From contig NZ_SMMD01000932.1 of the NCBI RefSeq assembly GCF_009711475.1, forward strand, positions 1 through 20,981: a stretch of DNA of 20,981 nt, written 5' to 3'. Below the pieces are notes generated by a model. The model ran no database searches. It was not told where the DNA came from and saw nothing but the letters and a program-made list of their open reading frames with translations. The translations under genes and the position numbers were made by a program. Shown here piece by piece: positions 1 to 8,026 of the stretch (position 1 is its first letter; each line of letters starts with the position of its first letter). This DNA comes from Fulvivirga aurantia (GTDB taxonomy: Bacteria > Bacteroidota > Bacteroidia > Cytophagales > Cyclobacteriaceae).

Positions 1-3000
1 ATCGAGGTAGTTGCCAAAGGCATCCCAGGAATCCACTTCAATGCGGATAGCATCCCGGATGTTTTGCAGAAAGGTGACATAATCAATAGCACCTTCCTGA
101 TAAGCCAAAACTGACCCGGCTCGTTGCTCCTGAGCGAGTGGTAATGCCGTATCCCGGTAATAAACCCACGAGTTGAACCACTTCAGGTACTGTTCTCTCA
201 TTGCCTGATACGCTGCATTAAGTTCCATCTGGTTTTGCATCAAATTTTGCCCGGCAATATCACGCTGGATTTTTGCTGACTGAGTTCTTCCCAACTCAGG
301 TCCAAAGAGCAATGGTATTCTTATACCTATCTGGTAAGTGTAAAAGCCGGATTGCCCATCTACCTGCTGTTTACCGTATTGCCCCTGCAACTGCGGCAAA
401 AACTGTGACCTTCGCTCATTTATTACAGCTTCAGCCACATTTACCTGCTGTTTTGATACCTTCATTAAGGGGTGGCTCATTAATGAATCTACTGCGTAAT
501 TGAGCGGTTCGTCCAGTTGATTGGTGGGTACATCCGGTACAGTGTAAAGGGTATCGTTGGCAAACCAGAGGTTTAGCCTTTGTAGGGCAGTCATGTAATC
601 TCTGTAGGCTTGTTCCTTTTGTATTTGTACCTGGTTGGCCTGGTTGGAGGTGGCCAGGTACTCCAGCTTGGACGTAGCCTCTGTCTCCAATCTGATGCGG
701 GCTGCCCGCTCTATACCTATAAATAAAGAATCAAGTTGTTCATACACCTGATACTGACTTTTGGTGGCATACACCTGCGACCAGGCCTGGCTCACTTCTC
801 GCTCCAGTTCAATCACTGACAGATCAAGGGCTTTCTCAGCCAATGCTACACGTTCTTTTTGCAATTTCAGTCTAGGTGCTATACCAAACACATCTATCTG
901 TTGTTGTTGAATTCCAATTTGGGTATATACTCCATCAGAGCCGTTGCCAACCTCTTCTCGTCCGGTAAATACCTGCGTGTTACCAAAATCCCAAGCGGTT
1001 TTCTTTAAAACCTCCTGATTTTCAATCTCCAAGCGTGCCGATTGAATTTTCGGATAGCTTTCAATCGCTTTCTTTTTAGCTTGTTCCAGGGTGATCGTAG
1101 GCAGACTATCGTAATCACTGAATCTTTCTGTTAAACCCTCTTGTGGTTGCTGGGCATTCGCAAGGGTAGGTAATCCAACAAGGCCACCCACCATGAGCAA
1201 TACAGGAATTAGATTAGCATTTGGGGTTTGAAGACCTTTCCTTTTATCGCTCCTTCCTTCTACAAAGGTGTAAAGTACAGGTAGTACTACCAGCGTGAGC
1301 AATGTCGCTGTAAGCATTCCCCCTATCACAACGGTCGCTAAGGGTCGCTGTACTTCGGCACCTGCAGAGCTACTAAATGCCATGGGCAAGAACCCGAATA
1401 TATCTGTAGTGGCTGTTAACATAATAGGTCTGATTCGTTCTTTTGTTCCGGTTAGAATACGGTCGCTGATACTGGTCACACCTTCTTCTTTTAATGAGTT
1501 GAAGCGGTTGATCAAGACCAGACCATTGAGCACGGCCACCCCGAAGAGCACAATAAATCCGACACCAGCCGAGATACTAAATGGCATGTCTCTCAACCAA
1601 AGGGCAAACACACCTCCAATGGCTGCCAGTGGAATGGCGATGTAAATCATGATGGATTGCGAGAAGGATTGTAGGGCAAAGTACAGCAGCACAAAAATCA
1701 GGAAGAGTGCAATAGGCACTACGATCTGCAACCGACTTTTAGCCCTTTCCAGGTTTTCAAATTCACCTCCGTAGGTGATATAATAGCCTGCTGGCAAGTC
1801 CAACTCAGCATCCAGCTTTTCCTGTATATCATTGACTACCGACTCTACATCCCGCCCTCTCACATTTACTCCGACATAGGTTCTTCTGTAGGTATTGTCA
1901 CGAGAAATCTGCATGGGCCCTGGCACATAACTAATATCCGCTACTTCTTTAATGGGAACCTGGGTACCATCCGGAAGGTCAATATATAAGGTGCGCAGAT
2001 CGTCTATACTCTTTCGGTGAGCTTCATCAAAGCGGATGACCATATCAAATCTTTTTTCTCCCTCAAAGATCACTCCGGCCACACCACCGGCAAAGGCTGA
2101 GCTTACGTACTCATTGAGCTTCTGGATATCCAGGCCGTATTGTGCTATCTTATCACGGTTATAACGCACCGTCATCTGAGGCAGCCCCGAAATTCTTTCC
2201 GCATTTACGTCCCCTGCACCCGGCACAGTTTGAATAATACCAGCCATTTCCTGCACCTTCGTTGACAGTACTTCCAGGTCTTCACCATAAAGCTTCACAG
2301 CAATATCTTCACGCACTCCTTCCAGCAGTTCGTTGAATCGCAATTCTACCGGCTGGGTAAATACCAGATTCACGCCTGTCAATTGCTCATCCAGCTTATT
2401 CTTGATGGCCTCAATTAGTTCATCTTTAGTCTCAGCCGTCTCCCATTGTTCTTTGTCCTTTTCCAGGATCAGGTACATATCGGCAATATCCATGGGCATG
2501 GGGTCGGTAGGAATGTCTGCCACACCAATCCGGGCGGTTACCGTTTTGATTTCAGGAAAATTATCTAATAAAATACGCTCTATTTTTATAGAGACTTCTT
2601 TAGATTCAGAAAGTGAACTACCCGGCCTGATCAGTGCCTGCATCGCAATGTCCCCTTCATCCAATTGGGGTACAAACTCGCCCCCCATCCTTGAAAAGAT
2701 AAACCCGGCAAGACCTAGCAGCACAATAGCCACCATGATCACTACAGCTTTAAAACGCAGGGCACTTTTGAGTAAGGGCAGGTAGGCATATTGTATACCA
2801 CTAATGATCTTGTCGCTGACCTTTTCCAGCCATCTTTCAAAGCTGCCAAACCAGTTCTTTTTGTTCTGGATGGGCTTCATAAATAATGCTGACATCATGG
2901 GCACGTAGGTCAGGCAAAGGATAATAGCACCAATCATGGCAAAGCCGAAGGTATAGGCCATAGGCTGGAACATTTTACCTTCTACCCCGGTGAGGAAAAG

Positions 3001-4392
3001 TATCGGAGCAAAGACAATCAAAATGATAATCTGCCCAAAAAAAGCAGACCCCATCATGGTACTTCCCGCGTCATAGGCCACTTCATCCATAACTTTCTGA
3101 TTGAAACCTAGCTTGCCAGACTTGATTCTTTTCTGGATTTCATATACGGTGCCCTCAATGATGATCACCGCCCCATCAATAATTATCCCAAAGTCAATAG
3201 CACCCAAGCTCATGAGGTTAGCCCACACATTGAACTGTTTCATCAGAATGAAGGCAAATAGCAACGAAAGGGGGATAGTAGTTGCAGTGATAATACCACC
3301 ACGCAGGCTCCCCAGTAAGATTACTAAGGCAAATATTACGATCAAAGCCCCTTCTAAAAGATTGGTTTTTACCGTATCGGTGGTTCTTGAAATCAGCTCA
3401 CTCCGGTCAATGATTGTATTAATAGCCAGCCCTTCAGGCAACGATTTCTCCACCTCCTTCATGCGTTCCTTTACATTTTGGATCACGGCATTTGGATTAG
3501 ACCCTTTTAGCATCATAATAATGCCACCCACAGCTTCGTGTCCATCTTGCGTGAATGCCCCGTACCTGACCTGACTGCCGAAATGAACTTTTTCGGCAAC
3601 ATCGCTTATAGTAATCGGTATGCCGTTTTCGTTATTAACAACAATTTTGCGAATATCATCCAGCGAGCGTACCAGGCCCTCACCTCGTATGAAGTTGGAC
3701 ATATTGTTCTTTTCAATATAAGCCCCTCCCGTGTTAACATTATTTCGTGAGAGTGCTTCGTAAACTTGAGAAATGCTTACATTCTGAGCATTGAGTTTTT
3801 CCGGATTAATGGCCACTTCATACTGCTTGATATAGCCCCCAAATGAATTGACTTCAACGACTCCATCCAGTAATGTCAATTGCCGCTTGACAATCCAATC
3901 CTGGATGGTACGTAGCTCCATGGGAGAGTACACTGAATCATAACCTTCCTGGGGTTGAATGGTATATTCATAGATCTGTCCTAAACCCGTAGAAATAGGC
4001 CCCATGGTAGGACTGCCGAATTTCTCTGGAATAGTTTCTTTTAATTCGTTCAGTTTTTCCTGCACCAGTTGCCGGGGCAGATAGGTACCCATATCGTCTT
4101 CAAAGACAATGGTTACTACCGACAGGCCAAACCTGGAAATGGAACGGATTTCGTTTACTCCCGGCAAATTACCCATCGCCAGCTCTACCGGGTAGGTAAC
4201 AAACTGCTCTATATCCTCGGTAGCCAGGTTGGGAGAAACAGTGATTACCTGTACCTGATTATTAGTAATGTCCGGTACCGATCCCAGGTTGACCGTGGAC
4301 ATGGAGTAGATACCTACTCCAATGAGGGCCAGTGTCAGCAAGCCCACAATGAATTTATTCTTTATAGAAAAAGAAATGATTTTATTGATCAT
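1..4392 (-). CDS. CusA/CzcA-family heavy-metal RND pump fused to a TolC-like outer-membrane channel (3' end outside window)
   Basis: This is an inner-membrane proton-driven metal efflux pump with its own outer-membrane-factor domain. The frame is open from the ATG at 4392 to the left edge (1464 codons, no stop). Residues 1-1050 are the RND part: a first TM near residues 11-30, then the transmembrane metal/proton relay motif DFGIIIDGAVIIVEG at about 400-414. In it D400, D406 and E413 have the spacing of CzcA D402, D408 and E415. The last RND helix ends around 1046. A basic linker is followed by a second hydrophobic, signal-like segment (about 1060-1080, ending in LANAQQ). Then comes a helical TolC/CusC domain, about 1090 to the edge. 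Fusions of this length, about 1450 residues, are known in Bacteroidota, so only a few residues should be missing. The gene follows the small TM ORF by 13 bases. Copper or silver is suggested by context, but the relay motif favours divalent cations. Confidence 0.93.
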   Translation of the reverse strand, partial: MINKIISFSIKNKFIVGLLTLALIGVGIYSMSTVNLGSVPDITNNQVQVITVSPNLATEDIEQFVTYPVELAMGNLPGVNEIRSISRFGLSVVTIVFEDDMGTYLPRQLVQEKLNELKETIPEKFGSPTMGPISTGLGQIYEYTIQPQEGYDSVYSPMELRTIQDWIVKRQLTLLDGVVEVNSFGGYIKQYEVAINPEKLNAQNVSISQVYEALSRNNVNTGGAYIEKNNMSNFIRGEGLVRSLDDIRKIVVNNENGIPITISDVAEKVHFGSQVRYGAFTQDGHEAVGGIIMMLKGSNPNAVIQNVKERMKEVEKSLPEGLAINTIIDRSELISRTTDTVKTNLLEGALIVIFALVILLGSLRGGIITATTIPLSLLFAFILMKQFNVWANLMSLGAIDFGIIIDGAVIIIEGTVYEIQKRIKSGKLGFNQKVMDEVAYDAGSTMMGSAFFGQIIILIVFAPILFLTGVEGKMFQPMAYTFGFAMIGAIILCLTYVPMMSALFMKPIQNKKNWFGSFERWLEKVSDKIISGIQYAYLPLLKSALRFKAVVIMVAIVLLGLAGFIFSRMGGEFVPQLDEGDIAMQALIRPGSSLSESKEVSIKIERILLDNFPEIKTVTARIGVADIPTDPMPMDIADMYLILEKDKEQWETAETKDELIEAIKNKLDEQLTGVNLVFTQPVELRFNELLEGVREDIAVKLYGEDLEVLSTKVQEMAGIIQTVPGAGDVNAERISGLPQMTVRYNRDKIAQYGLDIQKLNEYVSSAFAGGVAGVIFEGEKRFDMVIRFDEAHRKSIDDLRTLYIDLPDGTQVPIKEVADISYVPGPMQISRDNTYRRTYVGVNVRGRDVESVVNDIQEKLDAELDLPAGYYITYGGEFENLERAKSRLQIVVPIALFLIFVLLYFALQSFSQSIMIYIAIPLAAIGGVFALWLRDMPFSISAGVGFIVLFGVAVLNGLVLINRFNSLKEEGVTSISDRILTGTKERIRPIMLTATTDIFGFLPMAFSSSAGAEVQRPLATVVIGGMLTATLLTLVVLPVLYTFVEGRSDKRKGLQTPNANLIPVLLMVGGLVGLPTLANAQQPQEGLTERFSDYDSLPTITLEQAKKKAIESYPKIQSARLEIENQEVLKKTAWDFGNTQVFTGREEVGNGSDGVYTQIGIQQQQIDVFGIAPRLKLQKERVALAEKALDLSVIELEREVSQAWSQVYATKSQYQVYEQLDSLFIGIERAARIRLETEATSKLEYLATSNQANQVQIQKEQAYRDYMTALQRLNLWFANDTLYTVPDVPTNQLDEPLNYAVDSLMSHPLMKVSKQQVNVAEAVINERRSQFLPQLQGQYGKQQVDGQSGFYTYQIGIRIPLLFGPELGRTQSAKIQRDIAGQNLMQNQMELNAAYQAMREQYLKWFNSWVYYRDTALPLAQEQRAGSVLAYQEGAIDYVTFLQNIRDAIRIEVDSWDAFGNYLD

Positions 4393-4405
4393 ACCATTTA
4401 TTAAA

Positions 4406-4564
4406 TTATCTCATATGGACAGAGAAGAAGTGATGAACACGAGCCACCATCGCTGCGAGCAGGATAAGGCATACCATCACAATGAAAAACCACTTGATTA
4501 TCCATTTGGCAGTGATTTTTCTTCTCTTCCTTTTCTTCGTTTTATTTTTATTGGTTTTTTTCAA
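4406..4564 (-). CDS. Putative 52-residue basic single-TM protein upstream of the RND pump (TTG start)
   Basis: This is a small unrecognised ORF. The N-terminus is very basic (KKTNKNKTKKRKRRK). One hydrophobic helix follows, about residues 22-41 (WFFIVMVCLILLAAMV), then a short tail, RVHHFFSVHMR. The positive-inside rule would put the Lys/Arg stretch in the cytoplasm and the His/Met tail in the periplasm. There is no ATG. The proposed start is TTG at 4564, just after a purine-rich GGAAGA; an in-frame TAA lies upstream, so the ORF cannot begin much earlier. It ends 13 bases before the RND start and points the same way, so the two are probably cotranscribed. The charge pattern and the clean TM segment argue for a real gene; the non-ATG start argues for caution. 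Function is unknown. A role as an accessory or tail-metal-binding subunit of the pump is inference only. Confidence 0.5.
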   Translation of the reverse strand: MKKTNKNKTKKRKRRKITAKWIIKWFFIVMVCLILLAAMVARVHHFFSVHMR

Positions 4565-4576
4565 AATCTTCCAAAG

Positions 4577-4595
4577 TTTCCTTGAACCAAGGAAA
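4577..4595 (-). promoter_or_regulatory. Hairpin just upstream of the small TM ORF, overlapping a purine-rich AAGGAAA
   Basis: Perfect 8-base arms (TTTCCTTG / CAAGGAAA) flank a 3-base loop, ending 12 bases before the TTG start at 4564. One arm contains AAGGAAA, which could act as a ribosome-binding site and be masked by the fold. There is no U-run after it, so it is a poor terminator. A translational control role is inferred. Confidence 0.3.
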
Positions 4596-4709
4596 AGATG
4601 ACCTTACGGAATTAAGGAAAAGAGAAGGAGATTATAGGTTACAATATGAAATCCGGCCAATGCATAACATCATTGCCAAATAGACATACCGAACCCTATA
4701 ACCTGTAAA

Positions 4710-5030
4710 CTAAGCTCGTGGGGGTTTGAGAAAATCGTGAAGTTCCAGGCTTCTGAAATCCTGATAAAAAGAAGAGTAAACTAGCGGAAGCTTCAAAGGA
4801 TGTGAGAAAACAACACCAGTAGCAGGAAAGAAATGAAGGTGGCAGCAATGGCACACACAGAAAGGAGTACAACCATCCCAACCAGCTTTATGATCATGGT
4901 TATGACCTGAACTCTCCGCTTCCACAGTTGTCACTATTTGTTGAGAATCTTCGGGGATAGGATCAGCACATGCCACCCCTGACAGGACTATAAAGTAAAA
5001 ACTGAATATGTAGCATGTGATTCTCATCAT
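4710..5030 (-). CDS. DUF6660-like small secreted Cys/His-rich protein
   Basis: This is a 106-residue protein with an N-terminal signal peptide (hydrophobic stretch about 4-20, likely cleaved near ACADP). A linker with HNHDH follows, then a Cys cluster, CTPFCVCHCCHLHF, around residues 54-67. The C-terminus ends in a PP-containing tail (LKPPRA). This arrangement (signal peptide, His stretch, CTPFCxCxCC, PP tail) matches what I know of DUF6660 proteins, which sit beside RND metal pumps in Bacteroidota. The ATG at 5030 (or 5027) was chosen because the signal peptide begins directly there; the open frame extends to 5156 but those residues are not signal-like. The cluster of Cys and His could bind a soft metal in the periplasm, but no function is established. 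It lies upstream of the small TM ORF and the RND gene and is probably in the same operon. Confidence 0.72.
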   Translation of the reverse strand: MMRITCYIFSFYFIVLSGVACADPIPEDSQQIVTTVEAESSGHNHDHKAGWDGCTPFCVCHCCHLHFFPATGVVFSHPLKLPLVYSSFYQDFRSLELHDFLKPPRA

Positions 5031-5032
5031 TA

Positions 5033-5070
5033 CAAATGTACGTAATAAAGCCATGCAAGGGTATTGCAAA
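5033..5070 (-). promoter_or_regulatory. Possible promoter of the DUF6660/RND operon
   Basis: Directly upstream of the 5030 start, the minus strand reads TACATTTG (5040-5033), a match to the Bacteroidota -7 element TAnnTTTG. A TTTG at 5070-5067 could be the -33 element, but the 26-base spacing is longer than the usual 19-21. An inverted repeat TGCAA-N5-TTGCA (5054-5068) lies between them. The 103-base gap from the upstream gene makes a promoter here plausible, but the spacing is a real weakness. Confidence 0.25.
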
Positions 5071-5133
5071 GCATTATTATATAGGTCAACGAAGGAACAG
5101 ATTGCAGCGTTCACTAACCCATTGCCCCTTAAT

Positions 5134-6363
5134 CTAAAAATAGCTGGAAACCCCAATTTCTATTCCTGCTGTTTTTACAGGTGGATTCCCCAGTAGATCC
5201 GTTTCCCACATGTAGCGGTAGTTGGCCCGTATCACCGTCTGAGCAGATGGCCGGAAACTAATGGCAGGCACAATGGCTTGTAGATCGTCATGAATAGTGC
5301 CCCTGGTTTCATTGAATGATCCTACGTTGTAATCTACATGCTCCAGGCGCACAGCCAGATTAACCCTGGCATTTTCCCATCCCAGCATCTTTCGCTTAAT
5401 AATTGAGTAAACAACATCAACGAATCCTCCCTGTTGCTGCGTGCCAAACTGCTGTGAGTAGGTATCTGGTATATTCAGGAAGGCCCAAACCCACTCACCT
5501 GTGATGTTCACCTTTTTTTTGATGGTGGTATTGAAGTCTACAGCAAATACGTCCAACCTTCTTTTTGTATCCAAAACAAGTCCATCTTCCTCATATTTAT
5601 TATATACATCCCCCATCCATGAAAGCCCAATTTCTCCAATTTGCCTATGACGAATTGCCGTTTTCAGTGTAACCAGTGGTACGGCATTAAAATTTTCTTC
5701 AAACCGATCTACATTTTCTTTGGCAGCCGGTAGCCAGGTGCGGCCTTCGCTGTTGGCGATTATCTGATCATTGAACCCATTGGTCACATAAGCTTCATAG
5801 GCCCAAACCCATTGCTTCTGATAGGTTTTGCCATGAAAACCAAACCCGACATTGCTGAAAGTAGACGGGATTATGGTGGTAGCTGAAATAGGCCGGTCTA
5901 CAAATTCCCAATTAGGCCCATCGTGGTTTTGGTTGAATGCACCTATAGGATTCATGATGATTCCTCCCCTAAGGTTAAATAAGGGGTGAAATTCAAAATC
6001 AAGAGCAGCAAACTCAATATTTATTTCCTTGGTGCCTTCTTCAAACTCTATTTCGGAAAGGAATTTAATCCGATCCAGGATTGAGGAAGAAACGAACAGC
6101 GTCATTCTGGGTATCTTAAAAGAAATCCCCTCGCTAATTCCATCAGTCACGAAATACTGACCATGTGCTTCAACATAACCGCCCAAGGCCACCGGAAAAC
6201 TGCCTGCCTGTAAAAACGGACGGTTATAAACCGCATCCATATTCATTTGGAGATCAGTTGTGTCATTACTTATTTGCTGCGCCATTACAGATGCTCCCAT
6301 TCCAAAAAAAATAATCAGGAATAGCAGTTTGCGGTTTTTATAAATGAATGTAGATGTTTTCAT
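5134..6363 (-). CDS. Outer-membrane beta-barrel (porin-like) protein
   Basis: This is a 409-residue secreted protein. It has a signal peptide at about residues 1-26 (basic KNRK, then LLFLIIFFGMGASVMA, cleaved before QQ). The rest is alternating polar/aromatic strands, for example GGYVEAHGQYFV and GEWVWAFLNI, and it closes with GIEIGVSSYF, an aromatic C-terminal residue typical of barrel insertion signals. No known substrate motif was recognised; it resembles the general phosphate-selective-porin-like or uncharacterised barrel class. The ATG at 6363 was picked because it starts the signal peptide; the frame stays open to 6480 but that part lies inside the upstream Rieske gene. The start overlaps the Rieske stop by 26 bases, which indicates translational coupling and joint function with the Rieske and di-haem proteins. 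What passes through the barrel is not known. Confidence 0.75.
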   Translation of the reverse strand: MKTSTFIYKNRKLLFLIIFFGMGASVMAQQISNDTTDLQMNMDAVYNRPFLQAGSFPVALGGYVEAHGQYFVTDGISEGISFKIPRMTLFVSSSILDRIKFLSEIEFEEGTKEINIEFAALDFEFHPLFNLRGGIIMNPIGAFNQNHDGPNWEFVDRPISATTIIPSTFSNVGFGFHGKTYQKQWVWAYEAYVTNGFNDQIIANSEGRTWLPAAKENVDRFEENFNAVPLVTLKTAIRHRQIGEIGLSWMGDVYNKYEEDGLVLDTKRRLDVFAVDFNTTIKKKVNITGEWVWAFLNIPDTYSQQFGTQQQGGFVDVVYSIIKRKMLGWENARVNLAVRLEHVDYNVGSFNETRGTIHDDLQAIVPAISFRPSAQTVIRANYRYMWETDLLGNPPVKTAGIEIGVSSYF

Positions 6364-6766
6364 GATCTGTGCTTGTATTAAAGGTTTTGAGGTTAGCTTC
6401 TGCCGGGCCTTGCAATACATTGCCCTTTGAATCAAATTCGCTTCCGTGACAGGGGCATACCAGATAATTGGTTTGTGCATTTACTTCGCACCCTTTATGC
6501 GTACACTCCATCCAAAGTGCGATGTATTCCTTAGGATTGATTCTGTACAAGGCAATAGGAAAGGCCAAAGAGGTTGCCCTTACCAGTACCACTTCCAGAG
6601 GTTTTCCCTGGTCACTGGTAAATTCATTCTTTGATAACCTTAGCTTATTATCACTTATCACGGCACTCACTTTATGAATGGAAGTGCAGCCTGAAAAAAA
6701 CGGGGCAATTCCAGCAATCGCTAAGCAGGAGCCTCCTATTAAACTTAGAAATTCTTTTCTGTCCAT
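6338..6766 (-). CDS. Rieske [2Fe-2S] lipoprotein
   Basis: This is a 142-residue exported electron carrier. The N-terminus (MDRKEFLSLIGGSCLAIAG) leads into a lipobox-like FFSGC with Cys27. The Rieske cluster ligands are visible: CTHKGC with C88 and H90, and CPCHGS with C104 and H107. C93 and C106 fit the disulfide of high-potential, bc1-type Rieske proteins. No cytochrome b gene is in the window, so this is an orphan Rieske rather than part of an evident bc complex. The ATG at 6766 gives the signal sequence; the upstream open frame to 6862 would lie inside the di-haem gene and is not signal-like. It starts 4 bases after the di-haem stop and overlaps the barrel gene start, so the three are one transcription unit. 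The partners are presumably the di-haem protein and an outer-membrane barrel. Confidence 0.9.
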   Translation of the reverse strand: MDRKEFLSLIGGSCLAIAGIAPFFSGCTSIHKVSAVISDNKLRLSKNEFTSDQGKPLEVVLVRATSLAFPIALYRINPKEYIALWMECTHKGCEVNAQTNYLVCPCHGSEFDSKGNVLQGPAEANLKTFNTSTDHENIYIHL

Positions 6767-6770
6767 GTGG

Positions 6771-7973
6771 CTAAAGAGATTTAAGAAATGTGAGGAGTTT
6801 TTGCTTATCTGTTTCACTGAGCTGCTCAAAGCTATCCCGGCTGATGGATGCTTCCCCACCATGCATATTTATAGCTTCTTTAATCGTTTTTGCACGACCA
6901 TCGTGCATCAGAAACAACTCACCTCCTTGGGAATCCTGCGAAAGACCAAGTCCCCAAAGTGGTGGGGTTCGCCATTCATACGTTTCTGCTGAACCTTCCG
7001 TAGCTCCATCATCGAGACCAGGTCCCATATTGTGCAGCAACAAATCTGTATAAGGATAAAAAGTCTTATTGCTGAGAGCTCCAATATCAGATTCAGGAGT
7101 TGTCCAGGAGGGGATATGACATGAGCCACACTTAATATCGGTGAAGATTTGTTGACCCCGAATAACATCAGAAGCATCGGATTCCCTTTGAATTGGTGCT
7201 TTAAGCGTTCTTAAATAAAAAACTACGTCCCTTATAGTCTGATCGCTTACTTCCGGATCAACTGAGAGGTTGGTGGCCACATCTAGCGGCTCAAATGTAG
7301 ATGTCACGCCCATATCCTGGTTATATGCGGTGGCAGTTTGTTGCAATAAGTCAATGGCGGCAGCCTTCTTTCCGAAACGCCCAATGTATTTACCACTGAA
7401 GGATTGATGAAACCATTGCGGTTGAAAGTAATCAGGAGGAGTAATATAATTGGGGACCCCGGAGATACCATCTCCATCATCATCATTAGGATCGGCATTT
7501 TCAAGTATTTGTGCATCTGTGAGGACCGCTAACAGTCCAAGACCGGTAACTGCCGGAGGAGTAAACTTCATAAATGGAACTCCGGATGGTAGCCTCTCCG
7601 GCTCAAATCCCGGAATGGCCCTATTCTGCAGCTGTGGTGCTCCTGGTGGAATATTATTACTCTGATTAGGTGATGTCTGCCCAAATCGTGTAAGTGTGGT
7701 GAAAGGATGCCCTTTTCCATCTCCCGGATGACAGCTTCCACAGGAGGTGGCTACAAAAATAGGCCCCAAACCATTCTCTGGTGTAAAAACCTCATCATTG
7801 AAGGCTACATCTCCAGCCAAAAACCTGTTCTGCTCTGAATATGCAAGGTCTTCCATCGGACCGTCCAACAATTCATTTTCTGCTGGTGCTTCAGGAAATA
7901 CCTCATCGCATGAATAAAAAAACAAGGGCACCAAAAAAACCAACGCCAGATACTTTATTTTTACGTTTATCAT
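6771..7973 (-). CDS. Di-haem oxidoreductase (DHOR / DUF1111-type) lipoprotein
   Basis: This is a 400-residue periplasmic lipoprotein with two c-type haem motifs. The signal segment ends in a lipobox-like FFYSC at Cys22. CxxCH sites are CGSCH at 78-82 and CGSCH at 282-286, about 200 residues apart, as expected for the DHOR family (putative peroxidase-like, sometimes called thiol oxidoreductase). Met- and Trp-containing stretches such as LLHNMGPGLDDG and TPPLWGLGL lie after the second haem, as in that family. The family's true substrate is not established. It is the first gene of a run with the Rieske and barrel genes, and it diverges from the DtxR/MntR-like regulator across 76 bases holding a palindrome. 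That arrangement suggests metal-responsive expression; a redox role in metal or iron handling is inference. Confidence 0.88.
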   Translation of the reverse strand: MINVKIKYLALVFLVPLFFYSCDEVFPEAPAENELLDGPMEDLAYSEQNRFLAGDVAFNDEVFTPENGLGPIFVATSCGSCHPGDGKGHPFTTLTRFGQTSPNQSNNIPPGAPQLQNRAIPGFEPERLPSGVPFMKFTPPAVTGLGLLAVLTDAQILENADPNDDDGDGISGVPNYITPPDYFQPQWFHQSFSGKYIGRFGKKAAAIDLLQQTATAYNQDMGVTSTFEPLDVATNLSVDPEVSDQTIRDVVFYLRTLKAPIQRESDASDVIRGQQIFTDIKCGSCHIPSWTTPESDIGALSNKTFYPYTDLLLHNMGPGLDDGATEGSAETYEWRTPPLWGLGLSQDSQGGELFLMHDGRAKTIKEAINMHGGEASISRDSFEQLSETDKQKLLTFLKSL

Positions 7974-8026
7974 ATAATTATATGTTGATAAGGCAAAATT
8001 AATAATTTGCTTAGCAAAAATAAAAT

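Noticed and set aside
273..4585. Open plus-strand frames of up to about 157 codons across the RND gene region
   Set aside because: They are antisense to a single intact minus-strand frame with clear RND and TolC motifs and have no recognisable domains themselves.
5054..5068. TGCAA-GGGTA-TTGCA inverted repeat as an operator
   Set aside because: Only 5-base arms in AT-rich DNA with no second copy; noted under the possible promoter only.
5031..5156. N-terminal extension of the DUF6660 gene to 5156
   Set aside because: The extra residues overlap the barrel gene end and do not look like a signal peptide; MMRITCYIFSFYF does.
6364..6480. N-terminal extension of the porin-like gene upstream of 6363
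   Set aside because: The added residues lie inside the Rieske gene and would bury the signal peptide; the ATG at 6363 starts it directly.
6767..6862. N-terminal extension of the Rieske gene upstream of 6766
   Set aside because: It runs inside the di-haem gene and would put residues ahead of a clear lipoprotein signal.
7993..8010. GCAAA...TTTGC inverted repeat in the divergent spacer
   Set aside because: Short arms and AT-rich sequence; the TTTAGA/TCTAAA box is the better operator candidate.
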